DNA from: JAJXSS01 sp964547135
GTDB taxonomy: Bacteria > Planctomycetota > Phycisphaerae > Phycisphaerales > Phycisphaeraceae
Assembly: GCA_964547135.1 (NCBI GenBank)
Contig: CAZJMK010000012.1
Location: forward strand, 1 to 64,000
Direction of reading: 5' to 3'
Length of the DNA stretch: 64,000 nt
Positions 16,030-22,605 of this stretch are shown here, piece by piece. The position numbers were made by a program, and so were the translations under genes. Each line of letters opens with the position of its first letter. Within the stretch, counting starts at the first letter, position 1. The notes under the pieces are model-generated. The model saw only the letters and a program-made list of their open reading frames with translations, was not told where the DNA came from and made no database searches.

Positions 16030-17706
16030 ATGGCTCACGAAACATTCATACCCACCGACGAACTGATTCGCCGAGACCTGGCCGTGCTCTGGCACCCGTC
16101 CAGTCAGATGCGCGACTACCACGATTTTCAACCCTTGCACATCGTCGCTGCCAAGGGTTCACGCCTGCACCTGGCCGACGGCTCCACCCTCATCGACGCC
16201 ATTGCAAGCTGGTGGTGCAAATCCCTGGGGCACGGCCACCCGCGTCTGCTGGCCGCACTCATCGAACAAGCCCAACACTTCGAACATGTCATCCTCGCCA
16301 ACACCACCAACCAGCCGGTGGTGCGACTGTGCGAACGACTCTGCCAAATCGCCAACGGTGATGCAGATGAGTGTTCTGAAAAATCCCTTCTCCCCTCGGG
16401 AGACCCTCGGCATCATAGTGAGGGCGGCGATTTATCCCCTCTCCCCCCGGGAGAGGGTAAGGGTGAGGGCGGAACGGCTCAATGTATTTCACTTGACCAC
16501 TCGACCACTCGACCACTCGACCACTCATACCAACGTGATCATCCCTCATCACCAACACCACCCACTAATACCGACTTTCAAAATCACTTCACAAAAGTCT
16601 TCCTCGCCGGGGACGGGTCCGTCGGTATGGAAATCGCCCTCAAAATGGCGTTCCAGGCCCAACAACAACGCGGGCAAACCCAACGCAAACGCTTTGCCTA
16701 CTTCGCCAACGGGTACCACGGCGAAACCATCGCCACGCTGGCCGTGGGCGACTGCGGTTTGTATGGTTCACCCTTTGCCCCGCTTTTTTTTAGCTCCCTT
16801 CGCCTCGAATCCATTCCCTATCGCCTCGGTCCGCATGATCCGCACTGGCACGATGCCTCCGACACCTGGCCCCTGATCCAACAACAACTCGATGCTCATG
16901 CCCACGAACTGGCAGCCATCGTTTTTGAACCGGTGTTACAAGGGGCTGGGGGAATGCAGCTTTACAGCCCCGATTTGCTGCGTCGCTTGATTCACTGGGC
17001 TTGTGAACATGAGGTGTTCACCATCGCGGACGAAATCGCTTCGGGCATGGGTCGGCTGGGTTCCATGCTGGCAACGCACCTGGTCCAAGGTCCAGGGTCC
17101 AAGGTTCAAAGTCATCAAACAAAAAACCATGCCAACGGTATGGGGGTGTCATCCGGCGTAGGTGAATATGTGCTGCCCGATATTGTCGTTCTTTCCAAGG
17201 GTTTGACCTCGGGGTACATGCCCTTGTCCGCCGTGCTGACCACGCAAAGTATTTACGATACTTTCGATGCGGACTACCATGAGGGCAAAGCGTTTTTACA
17301 TAGCAATACCTACACCGGTCACGCTCTGGCGGTGGCGGTGGCCCATGCGGCGCTCGATGTCATGCGTGACGAACGGATACTTGATTTGGTAGCCACCCGT
17401 GGTCCGCTTCTCTATCAAGGTTTATATCAACTGTCGCAAAAATATCCCTATCTTCGCAATCCCCGTGGTTGCGGCATGATGGCAGCCGTGGATTTGCGTC
17501 AACCCGACGGCTCACCGCTCGACAAACAAAAGCGCACCGGTTGGCGGGTCTATCGGGCTGCGGTGAAGCGTGGCGTATTGCTGCGTAACCTGGGCGACAG
17601 CATGTACCTGTTCCCGCCGCTGAACATCAGTGTCGCTGACATTGAAATGATGCTGCATGTGCTGGAGGAAAGTCTGCGGGAAGTTAAGGATGGTTTTAGC
17701 CAGTAA
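16030..17706 (+). CDS. bioA: Adenosylmethionine-8-amino-7-oxononanoate aminotransferase with two in-frame inserts
   Basis: The biotin-pathway PLP enzyme that converts KAPA to DAPA using S-adenosylmethionine as amino donor. Motifs: WHPSSQMRDY at the N-terminus, SWWCKSLGHGHPR, FLAGDGSVGMEIALKMA, GYHGET (PLP ring stacking), DEIASGMGRLG and the Schiff-base Lys in LSKGLTSGYMPLSA (K390). At 558 aa it is about 110 residues longer than usual BioA. The excess lies in two low-complexity inserts, residues about 114-185 and 351-378, which coincide with repeat DNA found between genes elsewhere in the window. All catalytic motifs survive, so the enzyme may still work, with the inserts as surface loops. The ATG at 16030 follows tRNA-Thr by 90 bp. 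Confidence 0.92.
   Translation: MAHETFIPTDELIRRDLAVLWHPSSQMRDYHDFQPLHIVAAKGSRLHLADGSTLIDAIASWWCKSLGHGHPRLLAALIEQAQHFEHVILANTTNQPVVRLCERLCQIANGDADECSEKSLLPSGDPRHHSEGGDLSPLPPGEGKGEGGTAQCISLDHSTTRPLDHSYQRDHPSSPTPPTNTDFQNHFTKVFLAGDGSVGMEIALKMAFQAQQQRGQTQRKRFAYFANGYHGETIATLAVGDCGLYGSPFAPLFFSSLRLESIPYRLGPHDPHWHDASDTWPLIQQQLDAHAHELAAIVFEPVLQGAGGMQLYSPDLLRRLIHWACEHEVFTIADEIASGMGRLGSMLATHLVQGPGSKVQSHQTKNHANGMGVSSGVGEYVLPDIVVLSKGLTSGYMPLSAVLTTQSIYDTFDADYHEGKAFLHSNTYTGHALAVAVAHAALDVMRDERILDLVATRGPLLYQGLYQLSQKYPYLRNPRGCGMMAAVDLRQPDGSPLDKQKRTGWRVYRAAVKRGVLLRNLGDSMYLFPPLNISVADIEMMLHVLEESLREVKDGFSQ
16388..16530 (+). repeat. Intergenic-type repeat modules J and C inserted inside bioA
   Basis: Module J, a hairpin of ctctccccccgggagagggt type with flanks, lies at 16388-16475, followed at 16493-16527 by module C as four CTCGACCA units. 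Both families otherwise occur between genes (J at 19079 and 49630; C at many sites). Here they are translated in frame as the LLPSGDP...EGKGEGG and LDHSTTRPLDHS segments of BioA. Confidence 0.85.
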
Positions 17707-17707
17707 T

Positions 17708-17845
17708 TGACGCCGAGGGCTTTAGCCCCGGATTTCATACGCAAACATCCGGCCCTGAAGGGCTCGGCGTCAAATCCGCCGACGCAAAGCGTCCGCGCTA
17801 AACATCATCAATTCGAAATTCGAAATCCGACATTCGAAATTCCCT
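17708..17845 (+). repeat. Composite intergenic repeat, modules A-B'-D
   Basis: A complete module A (17708-17774): left half gacgccgagggctttagccc, spacer, right half ccggccctgaagggctcggc, the two outer ends being complementary. It is joined to B' (ccgacgcaaagcgtccgcgc) and then D (repeated attcgaaat). It follows bioA directly. The remaining 190 bp before the receiver-domain gene are AT-richer and hold no recognised feature. Confidence 0.87.
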
Positions 17846-18035
17846 GCCTGCCAACCTGACACCCTGCCAACCACCCTAAACCTGTCCTTGGCAGTCAAAC
17901 ATCATTATTCACCTTAGAATCCACGGCAGCACTTTTACTTCAAACCTATAAAAATAAACAACTTACACAACATCATACAGCCATCGTCAAGCCATCAGCG
18001 CGGCATCAGGTTTGTTTATAACAGGCAGGCTATGG

Positions 18036-18533
18036 GTGCAAACAGTGGTCAACATCCGCATTCAATCCGGCAAGGCTGATGGTCGATTCCGAGTGCTTTT
18101 GACTCAGGATCGGCCTTACGCTACCGAGCATTGGACCAGTCAGTTGCCCCGCTTGCTCGAGCCACAGGGCGTGGTCGCTTACGTGGCACGTTCGGGGCGT
18201 GAAGCCATCGACCTGGCGGAACAGTGGGAACTGCATGCTGCGGTGATCGATCTGGGAACGCCTTACCGGCCCGATGCACCGTCCAGCCCGCCCACGGCCA
18301 CCGCTTCGGAACTTTGGCTGACCGACTTGTTTCGGAGATTGCCCAACCGTCCGCCGGTGGTGCTGGTACACAACGCCGACTACAGCCATCGCAAGCTCGA
18401 TCGCGTGATGCACCAGGCTTTGCGATTGGAAGTATTCAGCGTACTGGCCAAGCCGGTGGAACTGGAAACCATGCTGACGGTGTTTCAACGTTTGCTGCAT
18501 CGGGTGTATGACAACAAGTGGCCGAAGGCGTGA
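18036..18533 (+). CDS. CheY-like receiver-domain protein
   Basis: A protein of about 165 aa that reads as one divergent response-regulator receiver domain: acidic pocket at LLTQDRPY, phospho-acceptor Asp in AAVIDLGTPY, a small-residue switch region around VVLVHNADYSH and the conserved Lys in VLAKPVELETML. A Pro/Ser/Thr-rich loop (RPDAPSSPPTATASE) interrupts it after the phospho-site. There is no output domain and no histidine kinase nearby, so its partner is unknown. The start is uncertain: GTG 18036 has an AGG about 6 nt upstream; GTG 18045 and TTG 18012 are alternatives. Function beyond the fold is not assigned. Confidence 0.7.
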   Translation: MQTVVNIRIQSGKADGRFRVLLTQDRPYATEHWTSQLPRLLEPQGVVAYVARSGREAIDLAEQWELHAAVIDLGTPYRPDAPSSPPTATASELWLTDLFRRLPNRPPVVLVHNADYSHRKLDRVMHQALRLEVFSVLAKPVELETMLTVFQRLLHRVYDNKWPKA

Positions 18534-18536
18534 AAA

Positions 18537-18637
18537 GGAGCTAGGAGCCAGGAAAATTGTATATGTCAAGGTGGTCTGCCTAGCCACTAGCTACCAGCCC
18601 CCAGCCCCATTGCTTTGTGTCTCTGTGGTGAATATGT
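18537..18637 (+). repeat. Intergenic repeats K (CTAGGAG/CTAGCT type) and G
   Basis: Module K, ggagctaggagccaggaaaa ... ctagccactagctaccagcc, has counterparts in reverse orientation at 50917-51000. A short module G (tgtgtctctgtggtgaat) follows. Together they fill the space between the receiver gene and groES. Confidence 0.7.
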
Positions 18638-18676
18638 ATCGCAACCCTGTTAACCCTTTTTTTGGAGAGAGTCGAT

Positions 18677-18964
18677 ATGAAGCTCAAACCGCTCGGTGAC
18701 AAAATTCTGGTCAAGCGTGTCGAGGCCCAGACCAAGACCAAGTCAGGCATTTTCCTCCCGGAAACCGCCAAGGAAAAACCCCAGGAAGCCACCGTGCTGG
18801 CCGTGGGCGAAGGCAAAACCCTCAAGAACGGAACCAAGGTTCCGCTGGCTGTGAAAAAGGGCGACAAAATCATCATCGGCAAATGGGGCGGCACCGAACT
18901 CAAACTCGATGGCGAAGAAGTGCTCATCCTCAATGAAGATGATGTGCTGGCGATCGTTGAGTAA
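18677..18964 (+). CDS. groES: Co-chaperonin GroES
   Basis: The lid of the GroEL folding chamber, 95 aa as expected. MKLKPLGDKILVKRVEAQTK is the classical N-terminus. The mobile loop that contacts GroEL is KTKSGIFLPETAKEKPQ, and the C-terminal part reads VKKGDKIIIGKWGGTELKLDGEEVLILNEDDVLAIVE. The ATG at 18677 has GGAGAG 7 nt upstream; the TTG at 18662 is rejected. groEL follows 201 bp downstream, separated by repeat modules. No CIRCE (HrcA operator) inverted repeat is visible upstream. Confidence 0.98.
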   Translation: MKLKPLGDKILVKRVEAQTKTKSGIFLPETAKEKPQEATVLAVGEGKTLKNGTKVPLAVKKGDKIIIGKWGGTELKLDGEEVLILNEDDVLAIVE

Positions 18965-18991
18965 ACGCGGGATGTGCCCAGTGCAATGGTG

Positions 18992-19103
18992 ATGACACCG
19001 TGGGCTTCAGCCCCGGATGATTCAACCCTGCGAACAACCGGCCCTGAAGGGCTCGGCGTCAAGCAATAAAATCAACAGGCCCTCTCCCGGTGGGAGAGGG
19101 GGC
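18992..19103 (+). repeat. Intergenic repeats A and J between groES and groEL
   Basis: Module A (about 18992-19061): a degenerate left half (gacaccgtgggcttcagccc) and an intact right half (ccggccctgaagggctcggc). It is followed by the module J hairpin (cctctcccggtgggagaggg) at 19079-19103. Confidence 0.83.
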
Positions 19104-19165
19104 AGAAAATGGCCCATTGAAATTACATCGTTAACCATCCGACATAATCACAGGAGATTTGCATC

Positions 19166-20797
19166 ATGGCCGCCAAACTCATCAAATACGATCAGGAAGC
19201 CCGCGAGGCCATTCGTCGCGGGGTTGCCAAGCTCGCCAAGGCCGTCAAGGTTACCCTCGGCCCGTCCGGCCGGGTCGTCATTCTCGAAAAATCCTTCGGC
19301 TCGCCCACCGTCACCAAAGACGGCGTGACCGTCGCCAAGGAAATCGAACTCGATGACGCGATGGAAAACATCGGCGCCCAAATGGTCAAGGAAGTCGCCT
19401 CCAAGTGCAGCAAGGACGCAGGCGACGGCACCACCACCGCCACCATTTACGCCGAGGCCATTTTCACCGAAGGCCTGAAAAACATCACCGCCGGCGCCAA
19501 CGCCAACGAAGTCAAACGCGGCATCGACAAGGCCGTGCAGGCCATCGTCGATGAACTGGGCAAAAATTCCAAGAAGATCAACTCCTCCAACGAAATCGCC
19601 CAGGTCGGCACCTGCGCCGCCAACCAGGACGCCTCCATCGGCAAGATCATCGCCGAGGCCATGGAAAAGGTCGGCAAAGACGGCGTCATCACCGTCGAGG
19701 AAGGCAAATCCCTGAACACCGAAGTCGAACTGGTCGAAGGCATGCGCTTTGACAAGGGCTACCTTTCGCCCCACTTCATCACCGACCTGAGCAAGATGGA
19801 AGCTCAGCTCGAAGACGCTTACGTGTTGATCCACGAAAAGAAAATCAGCTCCGCCAAGGACATGATTCCGATTCTGGGCAAGATCGCCGAGAGCGGCAAG
19901 AGCGTGGTCATCATCGCGGAGGACATCGACGGCGAAGCCCTGGCGACGTTGGTCGTCAACAAACTGCGCGGCGTGCTCAAGGTCGTGGCGGTGAAAGCGC
20001 CGGGCTTTGGTGATCGTCGCAAGGCGATGCTCGAAGATATTGCCGTGCTGACCGGTGGCCGGGCGATCATGGAGGAACTGGGCATCGATCTGGAAAAACT
20101 GGAACTGGCCGACCTTGGCCGAGCCAAGAAGATCATCATCGACAAGGAAAACACGACGATCATCGAAGGCGCGGGCAAGAGCGATTCGATCAAGGGCCGG
20201 ATTGCAGCGATCAAGAGCGAAATCGACCGCACCACCAGCGATTACGACCGTGAGAAGTTGCAGGAACGGTTGGCGAAACTGGCTGGGGGCGTGGCGATCA
20301 TCAAGGTGGGAGCAGCGACGGAAGCCGAGATGAAGGAAAAGAAAGCGCGGGTGGAGGATGCGATGCACGCCTGCCGTGCTGCGGTGGAGGAAGGCATTCT
20401 GCCCGGCGGCGGGGTGTCGCCCATCAAGGCGCGCAAGGCCTTGGACAAACTCAACCTCACCGGCGATGAAAAGGTCGGCGCGGACATCATTCGTCGCGCT
20501 GTGACGTACCCGATCAAACAGATCGCGGAGAACACCGGCTTGGACGGATCGGTCGTCGCCAAGAACGTGGAAGACGCCAAGGACTTCAACCATGGGTTCA
20601 ACGCCCTATCGCGTGAATACGGCGACCTGGTGAAAATGGGCGTGATCGTGCCCACCAAGGTCGAGCGTGTGGCGTTGCAAAATGCTTCGTCGATTGCCGG
20701 GCTGCTGCTGACCACCGATGCGGTGGTGAGCGAGATCAAGGAAAAGAAGAAAGCCCCGGCCGGCGGCCCCGGTGGTATGGATGATATGGATTATTAA
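19166..20797 (+). CDS. groEL: Chaperonin GroEL
   Basis: A 60-kDa chaperonin of 543 aa that forms the double-ring folding chamber with GroES. Signatures: VKVTLGPSGRVVILEKSFG, the ATP-binding loop DAGDGTTTATIYAE (catalytic Asp and Thr), VEEGKSLNTEVELVEGMRFD, KAPGFGDRRKAMLEDIAVLT and EEGILPGGGVSPIKA. The C-terminus ends PAGGPGGMDDMDY rather than the GGM repeats of the E. coli type. IYAEAI replaces the more common VLAQAI after the ATP loop, a small divergence that may mark one of several paralogues (planctomycetes often carry more than one). The ATG at 19166 has AGGAG 9 nt upstream. Confidence 0.98.
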   Translation: MAAKLIKYDQEAREAIRRGVAKLAKAVKVTLGPSGRVVILEKSFGSPTVTKDGVTVAKEIELDDAMENIGAQMVKEVASKCSKDAGDGTTTATIYAEAIFTEGLKNITAGANANEVKRGIDKAVQAIVDELGKNSKKINSSNEIAQVGTCAANQDASIGKIIAEAMEKVGKDGVITVEEGKSLNTEVELVEGMRFDKGYLSPHFITDLSKMEAQLEDAYVLIHEKKISSAKDMIPILGKIAESGKSVVIIAEDIDGEALATLVVNKLRGVLKVVAVKAPGFGDRRKAMLEDIAVLTGGRAIMEELGIDLEKLELADLGRAKKIIIDKENTTIIEGAGKSDSIKGRIAAIKSEIDRTTSDYDREKLQERLAKLAGGVAIIKVGAATEAEMKEKKARVEDAMHACRAAVEEGILPGGGVSPIKARKALDKLNLTGDEKVGADIIRRAVTYPIKQIAENTGLDGSVVAKNVEDAKDFNHGFNALSREYGDLVKMGVIVPTKVERVALQNASSIAGLLLTTDAVVSEIKEKKKAPAGGPGGMDDMDY

Positions 20798-20800
20798 GAA

Positions 20801-20897
20801 GTGGCCGAGTGGTCAAGCGAATTTCGAATTTCGAATTTGTCGAACCAAGCCAAGAACGAGTCTCGCCGGAGGCGGACGAGGGCTTGGGTATCGTGAA
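20801..20897 (+). repeat. Composite intergenic repeat, modules C-D-E
   Basis: Module C (agtggccgagtggtcaagcg), D (aatttcgaatttcgaatttg), then E (ccaagccaagaacgagtctc ... gagggcttgggtat), in direct contact with one another. The following 150 bp up to module H at 21050 contain the small palindromic stretch cagccggacagcgaaagttg ... ttcggctg but no gene. Confidence 0.83.
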
Positions 20898-21049
20898 AAG
20901 GTTGGCCACGATCACGACGGTATTAAACAAACCAAGGAGTCGATTCCCCTTGGCGATTCGAGGTTACCAATTGGCTTGACACCCGCAGCCGGACAGCGAA
21001 AGTTGTTCGGCTGTTTTGTTTAGCGACTGTTTCATAACTTCTTCCGGAC

Positions 21050-21122
21050 TCGGAGCCACGAGCGGAAGCGAGTGGTTCTTAGCAAAACCAAGAACCGCTC
21101 ACTACCGTTCGCGGCTCTGAAT
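21050..21122 (+). repeat. Intergenic repeat module H
   Basis: The same layout as at 15580: ctcggagccacgagcggaag, a central aaaaccaagaaccgctcact and ccgttcgcggctctgaat. The two outer arms are partly complementary. Confidence 0.8.
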
Positions 21123-21217
21123 CAAGCAAAGGGAACCTGCCCCACTCATACCAGTTATGAAACAGTTTCTTAGTCGATCCTCGTCAAAGAATCCGGGGCC
21201 AAAGCCCTCGGCGTCAA

Positions 21218-21406
21218 GGATTTGCAGGGGTATCACACTCGGATCAGGAAGATCGATTCATTGCCATCGGGATGTCGATGAAACGGCGGGTATTGCTGGT
21301 CGTTCATGTGGAACGCGGCAAAGTCACTCGAATCATCAGTGCCCGCAAAGCCACGGGGCAGGAGCGCAGACGCTATGAACAACACACGAGCCGACAAACT
21401 GAATAA
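21218..21406 (+). pseudogene. C-terminal remnant of a BrnT-type toxin gene
   Basis: The frame reads FAGVSHSDQEDRFIAIG, then MSMKRRVLLVVHVERG and VTRIISARKATGQERRRYEQ, ending at TAA 21404-21406. This matches by eye the C-terminal half of BrnT ribonuclease toxins (EERFIAIG, LLVVH-ERG, RIISARKAT--ERR-YE). The N-terminal half, which holds the start codon and about 35-40 residues, is missing. Immediately upstream, at 21187-21216, lies a half-unit of repeat module A (atccggggccaaagccctcg), with no space for the missing part. The gene is therefore probably truncated at, or by, the repeat. Confidence 0.7.
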
Positions 21407-21563
21407 GGTCCGTGGCAAGTTTGCCCGGCTGGCACGCGGTGAATCGGCCAGGGTCACCGTGCATAGCCCTGATGGTGATGTGGTCCATGAAGTGCGCAAA
21501 ACTGGGGATGGCAAAATCACCTGGAAAAAAAACAAGCCCTCCCGCAAGGAACGCGCAGCGTAA
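21375..21563 (+). CDS. Small basic protein overlapping the brnT remnant (possible antitoxin)
   Basis: A 62-aa ORF that begins at an ATG inside the end of the brnT remnant (overlap about 32 nt) and reads MNNTRADKLNKVRGKF...LARGESARVTVHSPDG and so on. It is rich in Lys and Arg. Its position and overlap are those of a BrnA antitoxin gene, but I do not recognise the BrnA sequence, which normally has a C-terminal ribbon-helix-helix. If it is a real antitoxin it is now without an active toxin. It could also be unrelated or non-coding. Confidence 0.4.
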   Translation: MNNTRADKLNKVRGKFARLARGESARVTVHSPDGDVVHEVRKTGDGKITWKKNKPSRKERAA

Positions 21564-21615
21564 AAAGCTGGACGGCGGATTACCTTCTGCGGCGGTTTGT
21601 GTGATTCGTTGATAT

Positions 21616-21846
21616 CAAAGAATCCGGGGCCAAAGCCCTCGGCGTCAACAGCGAGAAAGATGATCGGTCAGCAAGGGCACTGGCAGACAAGCTGCCAGTG
21701 GCACCCGATGGCGCGATCGATTGTGTTTCATGCACGTCAAAGAATCCGGCCCTGAAGGGCACGGCGTCAAAATCGCCGACGCCAAGCGTCCGTGCAAAAC
21801 ATTTCATGTCACTTGACCACTTGGCCACTTGGCCACTTGGCCACGT
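21616..21846 (+). repeat. Intergenic repeats: A half, I, A half, B', C
   Basis: An A half-unit (atccggggccaaagccctcg) at 21616-21649, module I (gcactggcagacaagctgcc) at 21677-21707, a second A half (ccggccctgaagggcacggc) at 21739-21770 joined to B' (cgccgacgccaagcgtccgt), then C (cttgaccacttggccacttg) to 21846. The A - B' - C order is the same as at 49263 in reverse. Confidence 0.83.
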
Positions 21847-21856
21847 CCCCTTGTTC

Positions 21857-22375
21857 TCACATTCCCGGTTTCTGTTGCCAACCTTCATTGGTGAGCAGCC
21901 ATGTCCCGGTAGCCGCCTGACGGAAATTGCGTTCGGCATTTCGTGCTGCGATCAAGTCCACGCTGCTATTTTCCTGCTTGGCCAGCGTGCCATAAATCAT
22001 CGCCCGGTCCCGGTTGGCACCTTCCACCACCGTTTTGATCGTGTGATCGTTCATGTCCGCTTCGTTCACCGCGGCGACGTAACCCTTGTATGTCTCGCCG
22101 ATCTTCCCCGATGTTTTGAGCGCGTGAAACAGCGGGTATTTCTCCGCGTTCTCATACGCAAAGTAACTGTCCAAATCGCGCTCGATCCTTAAATTCACAT
22201 TCACCGTCGCTTCGATCGGCGGCACGCTCTTCACATCCACTTCCACCTTGTGCGTACACCCCCCCAATATCAATACTCCCACCACCAATAACCATAACCC
22301 TGACGCCGGGTATCGCCGTCCAACGCCATCAACACCTTCGCAAGCACCGACACTAAATCGCATTGATGTTTTCAT
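21857..22375 (-). CDS. YnbE-YdbL fusion lipoprotein (DUF1318)
   Basis: A 172-aa lipoprotein. An N-terminal hydrophobic segment ends in a lipobox (VGVLILGGCTHK). The next part, VEVDVKSVPPIEATVNVNL, resembles YnbE, a small lipoprotein with a beta-strand of similar pattern (I-V-N--I). The C-terminal part (about residues 95-172: GKIGETYKGYVAAVNE ... IAARNAERNFRQAATGTWL) matches YdbL/DUF1318. In E. coli these are two separate genes in the ydbH-ynbE-ydbL operon, where YnbE and YdbH are proposed to form an envelope-spanning lipid bridge and YdbL a periplasmic partner. Here the two small parts are one protein and ydbH lies next door upstream on the same strand. ATG 22375 and 22363 are both possible. 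Confidence 0.75.
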   Translation of the reverse strand: MKTSMRFSVGACEGVDGVGRRYPASGLWLLVVGVLILGGCTHKVEVDVKSVPPIEATVNVNLRIERDLDSYFAYENAEKYPLFHALKTSGKIGETYKGYVAAVNEADMNDHTIKTVVEGANRDRAMIYGTLAKQENSSVDLIAARNAERNFRQAATGTWLLTNEGWQQKPGM

Positions 22376-22393
22376 GTCTATTGCATCCCATAA

Positions 22394-22578
22394 AACCGAA
22401 TTTCAACACAGAGACCACAGAGTTCACAGAGCAGAATATGCCACGAGTTGAATTCTTTTTTTATTTGGCGTTCCCATTGCTTGAGTTACCTTCTTCTTCT
22501 CCGTGTCCTCTGTGCCCTCTGTGTTTCATTGCTTGGCCGGTTTTGAGTCTCTGTGCCTCTGTGTCTCTGTGGTGAACT
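22394..22578 (+). repeat. Two copies of repeat module G (CACAGAG / CTCTGTG type)
   Basis: One copy reads in one direction at 22394-22442 (acacagagaccacagagttc) and a second in the inverse direction at 22505-22578 (gcctctgtgtctctgtggtg). The two are inverted with respect to each other, so the roughly 185-bp gap between the lipoprotein and ydbH could fold as a large imperfect hairpin. Confidence 0.75.
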
Positions 22579-22605
22579 CAACTACTCATCCCCACTGCGA
22601 TGAAC

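Noticed and set aside
18534..19165. CIRCE element controlling groES or groEL
   Set aside because: No TTAGCACTC-N9-GAGTGCTAA or near match was seen in either upstream region.
19148..20593. Long minus-strand ORF (481 codons) opposite groEL
   Set aside because: Antisense of groEL; long open antisense frames are common opposite conserved GC-rich genes.
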